This document shows, piece after piece, positions 1-12,295 of a stretch of DNA of 64,000 nucleotides. The stretch covers positions 124,001 to 188,000 of the forward strand of contig QANY01000148.1 of the NCBI GenBank assembly GCA_003255025.1, read 5' to 3'. Position 1 is the first letter of the stretch. Every line of letters begins with the position of its first letter. Made by a program: the position numbers and the translations under genes. The notes beneath the pieces were generated by a model that did no database searches, was not told the origin of the DNA, and was given only the letters and a program-made list of their open reading frames with translations. The stretch comes from Datisca glomerata (lineage: Eukaryota; Streptophyta; Magnoliopsida; Cucurbitales; Datiscaceae).

Positions 1-2262
1 TTGAAGGGAATGTCGGTTCCCCAAATTTTTTGGGACATGTCTGTTCTCACTGCAACATATTTGATTAATAGAGTTCCTAGTCGAATCTTGGGCGGGCAAA
101 CTCCTTTAGGTCTTCTTCATCCCGAAAAACCCCTTTTCCCTATTATTCCTCGTGTCTTTGGTTGTGTTTGCTTTATTCAAAACAAGAGTCCTACTCGAAC
201 AAAGTTGGACGATAGGTCTATCCGTTGCGCATTTATGGGATACTCATCTCAGTCCAAAGGGTATCGATGTTACGATCCCTCATCTAGACGGTTTATTTCT
301 TCTTTAGATGTTACTTTTTGGGAGAATACCTCATTCTTTTCTGGTTCCACTAGTGTTAGGACTGGGGTCCCATCTGTTGAGGATCTTCCTCGTCCTATCC
401 CTATTCTTGACCCCCTTAATATAGAAGCTCCTGTTGTTTCTCCTACTTCTTTGCCTCCCGTTGCAGGTCCTCGTACCAAGGTGTATAGTCGTCGCTCTCA
501 TCTCCCTGTGCTGAACTCCTCTACGAACGAAGGTACTAATCCTCCCCCCTCTCAACGATATCCTTTGCGGGACCGTCGCCCCCCTAATCGCCTCACTTTA
601 TCATGTTCTACTGACCACCCTATTGAGAATCATATTTCGTATAGTGCTATGTCCAGTTCCTTTCACAGATTTGTTAGTCACATTGATTCTACTGCGATTC
701 CGCGATCTATTGGGGAAGCAACACGAGACCCACGGTGGGTGGCCGCCATGCAAGATGAGATGAAAGCCTTGCAAGATAATAATCATACTTGGGACTTGGT
801 TGCTTTGCCTCAGGGGGAGAAAACGGTTGGATGTTGTTGGGTATTCAATCTTAAATATAATGCGGATGGAACTGTTAATCAGTACAAGGCACGTCTAGTT
901 GCCAAAGGTTTTACTCAGATTCTCGGCAAGGATTTCAATGCAACCTTTGCTCCTGTTGCAAAACTCACTACTGTTCGTCTTATTATCGCTTTGGCTGCTT
1001 CTCACTCCTGGCCCTTGCATCAGATGGATGTCAAGAACGCCTTCTTGAATGGTGATTTGTTGAATGGTGATTTGGATGAGATTATTTATATGGATCCGCC
1101 TCTGGGTTTTCGGGCTGAGGGGGAGTATTCCGGGAAAGTATGTCGTCTGCGAAAATCCTTGTATGGATTGAAACAGTCTCCGCAGGTTTGGTTTGCTCGG
1201 TTTAGTGCAGTGGTGCTTGAGTTGGGATTTCTTAGATGTCACTTTGATCATACATGTTTTATCAGACGGAATTCATTAGGGCAATGTGTCATCCTCTCTG
1301 TATATGTGGATGATATCATCTTGACTGGTTGTGACAATATCGGCATTACTAAGGTCAAGAAAAATCTTAGTTCAGCTTTTGATATCAAAGATTGGGGGGG
1401 GGGGCGCTGAAGTATTTTTTGGGTATTGAGGTTGCTCGTTCCGAGATAGGTATCTCTCTCGCAGTGGAAGTATGTTCTTGACCTGCTTTGTGATACTGGG
1501 ATGTTGGGATGTAGACCTGCATCTATACCTATGGATCCGAATGTCAAACTTTCAGCTGAATCAGGTGAACTATTAGCAAATCCGAGTATGTATCAGAGAT
1601 TAGTTGGAATATTTATTTATCTGACTAACACACGTCTCGATCTGGCTTTTTCTGTTAGCCTCGTGAGCCAGTTTATGCATGCTCCCCGTACTTCACATTT
1701 GGATGCAGTTTACCACATTTTGAGATACTTGAAGTCTTGTCCGGGCCTTGGTCTTTTCTATTCCTCCAGAAACACATTTGATGTGTATTGTTTTACTGAT
1801 GCTGACTATGCTGGGTCAAAGACAGATAGGAGATCTACATCTGGTATTTGTACTTTTTATGGTAATCATCTTCTCTCCTGGAAAAGCAAGAAGCAATCTG
1901 TGGTTTCTCGGTCATCTGCTGAGGCAGAATACAGGGCAATGGCTTAAGGGACGTGTGAGGTTCTTTGGCTTCATTCTATTATAGGGGAACTCGGTTTCTT
2001 GCCCTGTTTACCTTCCACATTGTACTGTGACAATAAGTCGGCCTTAATTTTAGCTTCAGATTCTGTTCTTCATGAAAGAACCAAGCATATCGAGGTTGAT
2101 ATTCACTTCATTTGAGAAAAAGTTCGGTCTGGTGCTATCTCTACAAAGTTTGTTCCTTCATCTGAGCAAACTTCTGATGCTCTTACAAAGCCTGTCGGTC
2201 CTACTCTTCTACAGTCAACTCTTCGCATGCTAGGCATGACTGATATCTATGCGCCAGCTTGA
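1..2262 (+). pseudogene. Ty1/Copia pol remnant (integrase C-terminus, reverse transcriptase, RNase H), 5' end outside window
   Basis: The reading frame enters from the left edge in the integrase C-terminal part (LINRVPSRILGGQTPLGLL). It runs through a Copia reverse transcriptase: YKARLVAKGFTQ, the QMDVKNAFLNGDL block, and the catalytic YVDD at about 1303-1314. It stays open to 1410, where a G run at about 1394-1403 shifts the frame. Reading resumes at about 1460-1945 with the RNase H part (DADYAGSKTDRRSTSG, SAEAEYRAMA). It then meets an in-frame TAA at 1945 and a TGA near 2113 before the natural end just upstream of the LTR. A 15-bp tandem duplication near 1045-1074 repeats the LNGDL residues. 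The element is dead, but most of its protein is readable. Gag, protease and the 5' LTR must lie upstream of the window. Family assignment is secure; the lineage within Copia is not. Confidence 0.93.
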
Positions 2263-2269
2263 GGGGGAG

Positions 2270-2423
2270 TGTTGGATAATATTGTTTATCTTTGCTACTT
2301 TTCTGGTATTTAAGGGTATGTTAGTATTTTTAACTTTCTTATCCATGTGTATAAATACCTCATGTACTATCTAAATATTATTTTTGATCAATATAACTCT
2401 TTTAGCTTTCTAGTTGGGGTACA
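2270..2423 (+). repeat. 3' LTR of the left-edge Copia element (154 bp)
   Basis: The LTR starts with TGTTGGATAATATTG directly after a purine-rich tract (GAGGGGGAG, about 2261-2269) and ends in GGGGTACA. It contains a TATA box (TATAAATA, 2350-2357). The termini follow the TG...CA rule and the position directly after the RNase H stop fits. The 5' LTR is not in view, so the exact ends and the target duplication (right flank TCCTG) cannot be checked. Confidence 0.75.
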
Positions 2424-2570
2424 TCCTGCATGTCAGGCGGCATTACCCTCTTGGCTAAATGCACTGGTTGTGAAAGTTTCTCATTTTGATATTTTATTTA
2501 AATTCAAGTTTTATAGTTGTTGAAAGCCCTTCAAAATCATTCCCTTATTCGTTTATTTTTTTCTAATCAG

Positions 2571-5500
2571 GAAATGATTATGAAAGAGTATCAAAATTAC
2601 AAGTTTCAACAACCCTACCAGCAGGCTATGTACTATTGCTCATTAATACTTGAGGATCACTCATGGCCTTGGATGGAAGAACTTGAAGTTCTTCCTCATC
2701 TTGAGGCTGAAGATCTTGCTAAATTTGCTCCCATGATGCTCTCAAGGATCTTCTTGGAATGTTACATAGCAGGTCTCCACCATCTTTTTAAACCTCCCCT
2801 CAATTAAAAAAAGAAAAAGGAAAGGAACTCAAATAGTGTTTCTTATTTTTTTAATTGCTTCAGGAAATGTTGAACGCAATGAAGCTGAGTCAATAACCAA
2901 GCACATTGAAGATGTTTTCTTTAACGGTCCAAACTCCGTATCTCAACCTTTATACCCATCCCAGCATCTAACAAACAGAGTCGTGAAGCTTGAAAAGGGA
3001 ACAAGTTACTTCTACCCTGCAGAAGGCCATAATCCAAACGATGAGAATTCTGCCCTTGTCCACTACATTCAGGTAGTTAACTGCTCCAGTCTTATTTTGC
3101 TTCTTTTCTTGTTTTTTTTTTGGGGGGGGGGGGGGGGNNNNNNNGGGTCTTCACATAAATTAGGAATTCCACTGTAATAAATGGAAGCACTAATAGATTA
3201 AACGTCTTCGATTCTTTTAGCTCAATATCAGTGATGAACTCTCTCTCTCTCTCTCTAATTTAATTTTTAAAAATGAACTTTCATCATTAATTTTAAATAG
3301 TAACATGTTATTCAACATCTAGGGACTCGATATATGAAGTTGTCCTAATGAAAAAATATAAAAATTAGAAGGCAGATGGAATTCATTCCAGAATGATTAT
3401 ATATCTTTAAATGTAACCCAAATGCTATCCGTTAGGAGCAACGACATTTGCATAAGACTGTTTCCCCACTCTATGAAGCCGTATCTTGGGTGGGCAAGTT
3501 GAATGAGACGGGCAATTCCGCACTAAGATATCTCCGTCTTATATCCTTGTCTTCAAAAATTTCTCTCCCTCTCTCTCTCAGAATTTTCAAAAAAATGTTT
3601 CTAAATATGAATGTTGTTTCCCTAAAAGAATGATTGGATTTGGACTTTTCAAGCAACCCAAGTGTTTTTGGAAATTTAACTGGTGTTGTAGTTTTGTTTA
3701 CTTAGATCCAACAAAGGATTATTTACTTCTAACAGAATTTTCTAACTTAGTGCATTGGGATAAAAGTTAGAGCTTCGATAGTAAGATGTGCATGGAACCC
3801 CACCCCAACAAAAGAATATAGAAAAAGACAAGGAGGAATGAAAAGAAGAAAATGCCATATATCCCCAGAGTTGGAGGTGAAACAAATCTTAGGTAGTGAG
3901 CACCCTAAGTTTATGCGCTTCCTTGCCAGTGCCATGAATATGGTCACCACAAGTATGAAACCATAACTTGTCTGCTCGCCTGTCGCTTGTTGATTCCTAT
4001 AACTAGTATCTCTGACAATTTTTTGGTGGAGAATTTTCTTTTAAATAAACATTTGCAGTAATACTTTAGTCAAATAAGCATTCTTGTCTCAATGTATAGG
4101 TTCATCGTGATGATTTCGTATTGAACGTGAAACTACAGCTTTTTGCTCTTATTGCAAAACAAGCAGCCTTTCATCAGCTTAGGACAGTTGAGCAACTCGG
4201 TTACATCGCTGTTCTAATGCAAAGGTATCCCATATTTTGTTACATTCAATTTGTTTTTAGAATATTTAAGTATCTGATGAAGGATATCATGCAATTGCAG
4301 AAATGATTATGGAATCCGTGGAATTCAATTTATCATCCAATCCACTGCGAAGGTATATATTTGACATACACCTACTCATTTTCTGCTGTCTTGTTATCTT
4401 ATTGCTTTGATTTTGATATAACAGGGTCCTCGACATATTGATTCGAGAGTAAAGGCATTCCTTGAGATATTTGAGACCAAACTTAAAGAGATGACTAGCG
4501 ACGAATTCAAGGTGAGGTCACTTGTATGATTATTCATACATGTAGTGTACCTCTTCATAGTCGGTGACACTAAAATGATATAGAAACTCTGACATAGAGT
4601 ACCAACTGGTTTTTTTATTGTGCGAATATTTGTGTGCTTACCATGTTGAATAATGATTAAGAGTGCTTGGTGCAAGAGAGAGGTAATGTCCGAAGGAATA
4701 AATTTTTGTTTTTTCAGTCGGAAGGAATAGATATTGCACAAAGATCTTGCTATCGTTTGTACCTGCTAGCTCTTTATCGAACAATTTTTAGACTGCAGCT
4801 GTTTTAAATGGGAAGATTATAACTCGATCTGGAGTAGAATGTTTTTCCTTGCTTCTTTTTGTGTCTTTGAAGTGTAAATTGTTTGAGAATGTACCTTTAT
4901 TTTTTCTTTTGCATAGTTGTGTTAACTTTTATTTGCAAGCATTTTGTTTCTTTTTTGTTTTGTCTTGTGAGGACTTCTTGTCCTCACGTCCTTTTGTTTG
5001 TATCTTTTTTAACGTTAATGAATTCCGGTTTCCCATAAAAAATGAAAGAAAAAGTGAAGCACTAGACGTTACTGCTATAATTAGAATTTTATTTCATTAA
5101 AATAATTTGATTGGCAAACTGCTTGAATTGTTGCAATCTCCATGTATTCATGATTCTGATTACTGCTAGTGATCAGAGTTTAGGGTATAGAGCTCATTTG
5201 ATGACTCAATTTATTAATCTGCACTCTGACTATTTAGACGAAGCCTTTCCATGGATGGTACGCATGATGGATGTGGAGATTATAGGACAAGCGGAGATTC
5301 AGTCATTCATTTTGCTGTATTAATTTGCTAGATTACACTTATATGGAGATTGTATGATTTTTCTCGCCAGTATATATCATTTTTTAGTAATACTATACTG
5401 ACCAAGCCTTGTACAAGATTATAGATAAGGTGAGCTTTCACACAGGGAGATGTTGATTTGTTGGTATTTAAGATTATAGACAACCAAAACATGAGGGACA

Positions 5501-6229
5501 AATAACATATTAGATTATGCATGAGCGAGCGCTCACTTCGTAGAATAAATTGTACAAAACTGTCTGCCAAAAGTGCTCTTTTATTATCTGTCATATTGGT
5601 TTCCGAGCTTTGAGTACTCCATTTTTCCATGATAATTTACAACTAACATGGTGTTCATTATGTAGAGCAATGTAAACGCATTGATTGATATGAAGCTTGA
5701 GAAGCACAAGAACTTGAGAGAAGAATCCGGGTTTTACTGGCGAGAGATTTCTGATGGCACCCTTAAGTTTGATAGGAGAGAATCCGAGGTATGATACAAA
5801 TGGTCATTCTTTTTCCATGTACTCGAAATCTCTATGCTTACTAATGTAACAAAGCCAATCAGTTTTCAAATCTCTCTTTTATAAATTAACAATTGGATGC
5901 ATCTTGTACAAATTGTCTCCAAAGCCTGATTTCTAGTGAATATTATTACTTAGATAGATAATTACTCTGTGTTTGAACAGGTTGCAGCATTAAGGCAACT
6001 AACACATCAAGAATTGATTGAATTTTTCGATGAACACATAAAGGTGGATGCACCTCGGAAGAAGGCTTTAAGCGTTAGAGTATATGGAAGTTCACATGCG
6101 TCCGAGTACACAGCAGACAAAAGTGAAGTTCAACCCAAGTTAGTTAAAATAGACGATATTTTCAGTTTCAGAAGTTCACAGTCACTCTATGGTTCCTTCA
6201 AAGCAGGCTTTGGTCAGGTGAAGTTGTAG
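2571..6229 (+). CDS. Insulin-degrading-enzyme-like zinc metalloprotease (peptidase M16), C-terminal seven exons only
   Basis: Exons read by eye are 2571-2772, 2864-3072, 4100-4224, 4301-4352, 4425-4511, 5666-5788 and 5981-6229. All have GT-AG introns and phases that join into 348 residues ending GFGQVKL. The text matches the C-terminal half of plant IDE-like M16 peptidases (EYQNYKFQQPYQQAMYYCSL, LPHLEAEDLAKF, NRVVKLEKGTSYFYPAEG). LRTVEQLGY holds the Arg and Tyr equivalent to human IDE Arg824 and Tyr831, which contact substrate. The HxxEH zinc site belongs to the N-terminal half and is not visible. These enzymes degrade peptides inside a closed chamber; the Arabidopsis relative PXM16 is peroxisomal, and the C-terminal -KL here may act in targeting (inference). 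A Copia LTR ends 147 bases upstream of the first exon, so the gene either has that element in an intron or is truncated. All visible exons are intact. Confidence 0.93.
3073..4099 (+). other. Long intron of the M16 protease gene with low-complexity tracts
   Basis: This 1027-base intron carries a T run followed by a G run containing seven N (3138-3144), so its length is uncertain. It also holds a (CT)9 microsatellite at about 3239-3256. I see no coding segment. The next intron but two (4512-5665) is similarly long and holds only unconvincing short frames. Confidence 0.7.
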
Positions 6230-7254
6230 TAATCAAAACCTTCATAAGCCTTTAGTGAGAACTAAATTGGTAAAACTCTGAATTATAAAGCTATAGAAAG
6301 CATTATCAGAGTTGCAGAAACCCGAACCCATTGACTCGGCACCAAAATGAAACAGGCAAGCATCTGAAACGCAGCTAGACGTTATTATATTTACAAGTGT
6401 TAATTTTATTTGGGATTGATTTGAAATTTCATTTAAAACAATAATAATACATTTCATGCCTTGGAGAATTAAAAACAGAATCTTGTATGTATGATATATA
6501 TATGATGTAATAAATGATATTGTGACATCATACTGGTTTGTTTTCCCATTCTCCATGGTATTTTCTGTCTTTTAATGTGCAGGATACAGTGGGTTTGCTT
6601 TATAGATTTCAAGATTGATTTTTAGTTTGCTTAAAATCAAATTGACTTGAAAATCTTATACGACCATGCATCTTACCTTTTGCTATCAGTGCTGTTGATA
6701 TCAGTATAAATGATGCACATGGCTAGTTCAAATACAACTTGGTTTAAAACTTAGTATAAAATTATTCTTTTCATTCTCCTCATTTCTCTCCACCAGTATC
6801 CATTGGAACAAGAGGGTCAATATGCTCGTTTCTAAACTTGTTGAAGAGATGAAATTTAATTGATATGTATCATCTTCGTCATATAGGTTGAATTGATGAT
6901 CAGAAGAACTATGAAAAAAAATAAGAATGTATCTAAGAAATAAGACGTCATTAAAGAGAAGTAAATGAAAAACTTTATACGATTCTCAGAGTCGAGAATG
7001 ACGTTTTCATTTATACATATCAACTCCCCTCTGAACATCCCAGTTGTTTCAAACTTTGACTTGTGAAACATAATATTTACAAGTATGTTATTGTCACATA
7101 AACATAATATTTTTCAAAAACAGAACACACTTCGACTTAATAACTAAGAATCGAACAAAGTAACATTTTGTCCCAAAAAAAGTATATATAAATTGGTAAT
7201 ATTTGTATAATTGAATTTCTCAAACAACTCTTGACAAAAAAAGAAAAGAATTTC
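6230..7254. other. Intergenic: 3' region of the M16 protease gene and of the convergent small gene
   Basis: AT-rich sequence with no supportable gene. It lies between two convergent genes, so it should hold both 3' UTRs. I could not place polyadenylation sites with confidence. Confidence 0.5.
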
Positions 7255-7524
7255 TCAAACAACCGAATAAAAGAACAAGTCAGACGGCTCATCAAAATCC
7301 ATAGCCGCCTTGGCACCACAACTTGACATGAAAGTCCTGTGGTCAACCTGGTCGTGGCCGTCGTTGCTTCCGCCGTCATAGGCATGGAAAAGGCCGTGAT
7401 GATTGTGATTGTCTTCAGTGTTAGAAGGAGGATGGTAATACAAACGAGCTGTTTGGGGACAGTGAGAGTGAAATCTTGCTGCCATTCTCACCCCTACATC
7501 CAACAATTCCACCCACTTTCCCAT
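7255..7524 (-). CDS. Small conserved plant protein of unknown function, 89 residues
   Basis: A single-exon frame on the minus strand. I chose the ATG at 7522-7524 because its context (GAGGAAATGGG) is good and because the conserved-looking protein starts at [21 protein letters not shown] longer frame reaching 7638 would add 38 residues of low-complexity, charged sequence that reads like 5' UTR. The rest continues [15 protein letters not shown], then a His/Asn-rich middle and an acidic C-terminus ending [12 protein letters not shown]. There is no signal peptide or membrane segment and I recognise no domain. I recall short plant proteins of this kind, including one lying between the STELLO and M16 genes of Arabidopsis (At2g41780, to be verified). 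That position is what makes this frame credible as a gene. Its function is unknown. Confidence 0.7.
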   Translation of the reverse strand: MGKWVELLDVGVRMAARFHSHCPQTARLYYHPPSNTEDNHNHHGLFHAYDGGSNDGHDQVDHRTFMSSCGAKAAMDFDEPSDLFFYSVV

Positions 7525-9412
7525 TTCCTCTTCCCCTTCTTTCTTTCTGAATCTCTGAACTTTATGTTTCTCTATTTCTCTCTCCTTGTTTTCCTGAGAG
7601 AGAATGGGTACCAGAAAGACAGAGAAGAAGAGCAACAAGACAGAGAGATTGTGAATGAATGAGAGTTTGAAGGTTTCACAAGTTTATGAGAAGCTATATG
7701 AATTTGGGTGCTCTGAATTTGCTTATTATTTGTAGTCTCTCTCTCCAAGTTTTTAAGTTGACTTTCCCATCTCTTTCTATTTCGATTTTTTACTTTTGAG
7801 TCCCTGTTTACTTTTTAAATTTCATTTGACGCCCCATTTGTTCTTTTCATTTTTTAAGCCAAAAAAATATTAATTTCATGACTGAAATTGCAAGCCTAAT
7901 TTAATATTTGAAAGAGCTTAGCAATTAAAATTGATTTAGACTGGTTAAAATTTAATATTGTCTTCATCTATAGAATTATTTGAAGAGAAACTATTTATAT
8001 AATAAATTATAGGGTAGAATATAATTTTAGACCTCTATCGTTTGTGTTTGTGTTTGTTTTTCTAATTTAATCTCTATAGTTTCGATTTTGTCATTATATC
8101 ATGAACTAAAATTATTGACAACTAATTAACAGCCTCCACAACATCTTTTAATTACTATTTCTTATATGAGAAAAGTCCTTCTAAAATATTGGCATATCAT
8201 GTTAACCATTAATGATTTGTAAATTTAAGAATTAAAGTTATAATAATCAAAATTTAAATTATCAGACAAATTTGGGATCCAAAAAGTATCTACCGTACAA
8301 AGAAGGGTCAATTACTAAACAGAGGAATAGAATTAAGAAAGCAAATATGCATTGACAAGATTAAAGGACGCGCAAAAGTGAAATTCATAATGATTGGGCC
8401 AAATGTTAAATAACAAAAGAAGAAGACTGAAGAAAAAATATGAATAGATGAGGGGCTTTCCTCAGTAGTCAAATTGAGACGGCGTCAAGCTTTAGCGCGT
8501 TGAAATTTTTTCCCAAATGACTCAGGTTTGAGTTGTCCACCCGAATCATCGATGTAGAAAGAAGGGTTTACTTTCCACTGATTGGTTGTTTGTTTGTCTT
8601 CTCTTAGCCAAATTTTACTTGTTCGAATAAATTATACATTTTAAAATTTTACTTATAAAAATAACTCTTATATTTTTAATATATAATAATGACTCCTTTT
8701 AAAATTTGTGTGAATTAATTTCTTTTACATCTAGCAGTAATATTTTTTTTAAAATTTGGTATTTCACTTATGATATAATTTTAATTAAAAAGTTACATTT
8801 TCATCTAACATTTTTTAAGAGTCATTTTTTTTATAATTTTTAAATTTATTGGAAGAACAACAAATATGTTGTAGTAAGATATCATGTGGTATGGAAGAAT
8901 GATCCTACATAATATGGTGATATATGTAGTAAGAGACCTTGAATCCATGTGAATTTTGTTTTTTGCTTATTTATTTATATGTTACACGTTATGCGAGATG
9001 AAATATTGTCAAGATAGTGATTAACACTGAAATGTCAAATAACATTTTACTTATTTAAATATGTTTATGGAGAAATGAAAATGTTTTTCAGATATAAAAA
9101 AAATCATGAATACGTGTTGAAGATCGTTGAAAACAAAACTAACGATTTACATGAACAGACTATTATCCGCTCATTATGTTTGAACTTAACTTATTATTTG
9201 TATATTCCCTTATGTCAAATTCGTGTGTTATGTTTAAATCTTGAAAATTATGAAAATAAAAATTGTGCGGTATATTTTTACTGTAATTTTTTTGTTAATT
9301 TATTTTTATCATATTTTCTAATATTCAAACATAATCCCAAAAATAACACCTAAAGAACTAAGAACCTTAAAAGTTAGGACACTCAATTTCCCTTTGAGTG
9401 GTTATGTTGGGG
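7525..9412. other. AT-rich intergenic region upstream of the small gene
   Basis: It should contain the 5' UTR (CT-rich stretch 7525-7640) and the promoter of the minus-strand small gene. TTCATATAG (minus strand, near 7691-7700) is a weak TATA candidate. The remainder is AT-rich with no coding frame, RNA gene or clear repeat that I can support. Confidence 0.45.
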
Positions 9413-9821
9413 AATATAATATAGGCTAAACCAGATTGTTGGTTTCTTAACTTGAGACTTTTTTTCCTATTTTTGTCCCTCAGTTTTTTTTTTATGAATT
9501 TAATCCTTCAACTTTTAGCCTAATTTCAATTTGGTTCATGCAGTCAATTCTCTGTGTGAAATGCAACCATTGTGGTGACTTAACCGACGGAATTAATTAC
9601 GTGTTACACTTCAAAATTGTTGGATCCTTCTAAAGTTAAATAATCTTGTCTTACAAAGCTACCGGTTACTGTCCCGTTTCATGCACAACTTTGACCTTAG
9701 AAACCAAATTGAAACGGGTTTGCAATGATTATCTTAACAAAAAATGAGGTAGGGATCAAAATAAATTTTTAGGATCAAAGATCAAAAGTGTGGTTAGCCT
9801 ATGATAAGTCTTATATTTAAC
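9413..9821. mobile_element. Possible MITE (non-autonomous DNA transposon) with imperfect terminal inverted repeats
   Basis: The left end reads AATATAATATAGGCTAAACCA. The right end, reverse-complemented, reads AATATAAGACTTATCATAGG then CTAACCACA, so both share ATAGGCTAA(A)CCA in inverted orientation. Both arms continue into T-rich text with a TTTTGNTCCCT motif. There is no coding content. I found no clean target-site duplication, so the family (Mutator-like or hAT-like) is open. Confidence 0.4.
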
Positions 9822-10078
9822 TCCTTTATCGCTAATTTGACAAAATAGAAGTCATAATTAAAAAAGATTAGTGCTTAATCTTGGATTCTAAGCAACGAGG
9901 TCGTCCAGAGGTTGCTTATCAACTTATATTTTGTTTACTTTTTTCTTTCTTGCATAGGTTTTGCAGCAAAAGAAATGTTCAAGAAAATTGCCCATTTGCT
10001 ATCACGAATAGACATTTGAATTTGGTTCTTTCATTTGCATTCAATATTTTATATACTGGCTTTTCCTCACCCATCAGA
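9822..10078. other. Spacer between the possible MITE and the repeat-flanked LTR element
   Basis: Only short chance frames are present; I see no gene or repeat. Confidence 0.4.
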
Positions 10079-10558
10079 AGCCATTCATTTCAACTTTTGA
10101 GGTCAACTGAGAGAAATTCTCTTACATAATATGCTGAAAATGAAAGATTGTATTTTTAAAATTGGATATAAGACTATGTTATTTAATTCTTCATATAATT
10201 ATTTCAAGAAAAATATTATATATATCTTATGTTTGAACACTAAACTTCTTCAAAGGATAGATGGTACGATTCAAGTGAGATTTAATGTTGATATATTTTT
10301 CATTCACTTCACTGTTGAGATCAAAACCATTATGACTCCTCACTTCTTAGGATCAACAACTCACATTGTCAAGTCTCCAGGGCCCAAATAACAAAGATTT
10401 TCTTCCATGAGCTATTTGTGTTAATGGATTAGTTCTATATAAAATGAAAGATAGTGGATATTGTAGAGGCTTAAAATTGACTGCATCCAGGCCTCAGCTC
10501 ATATTAGATTTCGGACCTGATCTAGATTCTTGGACTCATTATAGACAACTTATGATTT
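10079..10558 (+). repeat. Left copy of a ~480-bp direct repeat flanking a gag-only LTR element
   Basis: It begins AGCCATTCATTTCAAC and ends TATGATTT, immediately before the TG of the LTR at 10559. The same text, with scattered substitutions and small indels, starts exactly at the 3' boundary of the element (12691). The sequence before the left copy and after the right copy is unrelated. This is the geometry of a target-site duplication, but about 100 times the normal size. It has no coding capacity. Confidence 0.85.
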
Positions 10559-10939
10559 TGTTAGGCCCTTAGAAAAAGAAAGAGAAAATGTAATTAGAAG
10601 GGGGGATGAGCTGGAAAAAGGGGCAGAAATGAGTTAGTTAGGGGAGAGAGAGAAAAGGGTGTTGACCAGGCAAGTTAGTTAGGCTTTTGTAATCATGAGA
10701 ATTGAATAAAAGGTGGGGGGGGGGTCGTAGGGACGCAGTTGGGTAGTGGCTATTTTAGGAGAGGTCAAGCTCTCGAACATCTTGATATGGGGGTGTAATT
10801 TCACTGTTCTTGGTGAAGTTCATCATTTTTGAGTCATCAAGGTTGTTTTTCTTCATCGTTTAAGGATGTAGCTTTTCAATTTTCACTATTTGAGTTGCTG
10901 TTATGGTTAGAATAGTGTTTGTTTGCAAGTAAACTTATA
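10559..10939 (+). repeat. 5' LTR of a non-autonomous Gypsy-type element
   Basis: It starts TGTTAGGCCCTTAG and pairs with 12296-12690 over its full length at roughly 90% identity by eye. It contains a G run (about 10712-10722) that is much longer in the 3' copy. A tRNA-Met-type primer binding site (TGGTATCAAAGTAG, 10946-10959) follows a few bases downstream. The end is uncertain by about 2 bases. Confidence 0.85.
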
Positions 10940-10974
10940 TCAAGTTGGTATCAAAGTAGTAAAATTCTAGGAAA

Positions 10975-11906
10975 ATGATGACTCCGAAAAAAGATGATCC
11001 GTTAGAGAACCACTCTCTCATATGCAAGAGGAATGGCAGAGGGAGTTATCAGACGTGAGGATTGGAATTCATAAAGAGTTGGAATAGATTCAAGAAAAAA
11101 ATCGAGAAGTCTCGGGGATCAAAAATCGGTTAAGCAATATGGAGAAATCGATAGAGACAATAATGTGTACCTTACACCGAATGGCCGGCGGGATCGAATC
11201 GAGCATGACGAGAGGAAAATAGAAGGAATCAGAAGAAGTTCTTGATGGTTCGACAATGAAATCAGCTCAGGTTCATGAAAGGTCCAGCTTTAGGGAGGAG
11301 TGGAAACCTTCACAGAGGCTGGAATTTCTGAGTTTCAGTAGCGAAGACCCAGATGGATGGGCGTTCAGAGTGGAACGATATTTTTAACTCAACCCGATGA
11401 CAGAAATGGAGAAGTTAGAGATGGAGGTTGTGAGCTTGGAGGGACAAGCCTTGGTTTGGTATCAATACGTGGGGGACCGATGCCATTTCAGAAGCTGGAC
11501 GGAGCTTAAAGTTGCCCTTCTCATTCGATTCCATCCCAATCACAATGGAACCGGATGCTAGAAGTTCTTATCTCTGCAGCAAGATTCATCGGTCGAAGAT
11601 TTTATTGATCGGTTTGAGGTTCTTGCAGCCTCACTCCATAGACAGCTCTCCGATGAGGTTGTGGAGGGTGTTTTCATCAATGGGTTGAAGCCACACATTA
11701 GGGTTGAGGTGATGATGATGAGACCTAGGGATTTAGTGGAGATGATGGAGTTTTCCCAAATGGTGGAGGATAAAATTCATCAAACCCAGACGGGTCGAGT
11801 CGGGTCCCCATGCTATGAAAACCCTAGCCCACGTGCGGGTTCTAACCCGCTTCTGTTCAGACCCGCAGGCTCAGGTGGACCCACGAATCTAGGGTTCATG
11901 ACATGA
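10975..11906 (+). pseudogene. Gypsy-type gag remnant inside the non-autonomous LTR element
   Basis: A first ATG lies at 10975, but the main readable frame is another one, entered near 11040. It runs through a Retrotrans_gag-like domain: WKPSQRLEFLSFSSEDPDGW, LEGQALVWYQ, SSVEDFIDRFEVLAASL, VVEGVFINGLKPHIRVEV. At least three in-frame stops interrupt it (near 11219, 11385 and 11560). Each is one transition away from a sense codon (CAG, CAA, TGG). No protease, reverse transcriptase or integrase follows; the frame ends 11904-11906 and 390 bases later the 3' LTR begins. The family role of Gag is the particle shell. An element carrying only gag between LTRs would depend on another element for reverse transcription and integration. 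Confidence 0.8.
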
Positions 11907-12295
11907 GGCTTCGTGACCCAGTGTGCGAACCAGAGCCACGCCAGCTTCTCATCGGTGACCACCCAGCCACCACCGGCGATATCAGGGACCGAGGGGGTAG
12001 GAGGCACGTCGGCGATGAGGGGGACGACCGATTTCTGACGATATACTAACGCTGAGTTACAACGAAGGTGAAATGAGAAAAAGGGTTTATGTTTTCGATG
12101 AGACAAAAATTTTTATTCAAGGCATATTTTCAAGAACTGACAACTTCAAATATTGCTGGTGGATGAAATCGGCATCTCCGAGGACTTGGATTTGGGAGAC
12201 GTGGGTTGTGTTGGGACCAAACAGACAGAGGAGACCGAACACATTAGGGAACTCTAGCACCTTGAGGACAAGGTTTCTCTTCGAGAGGAGGGTAA

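Noticed and set aside
5111..5323. 70-residue frame inside a protease intron
   Set aside because: It has no splice sites matching the gene phase and the flanking exons join without it (DEFK to SNVNAL).
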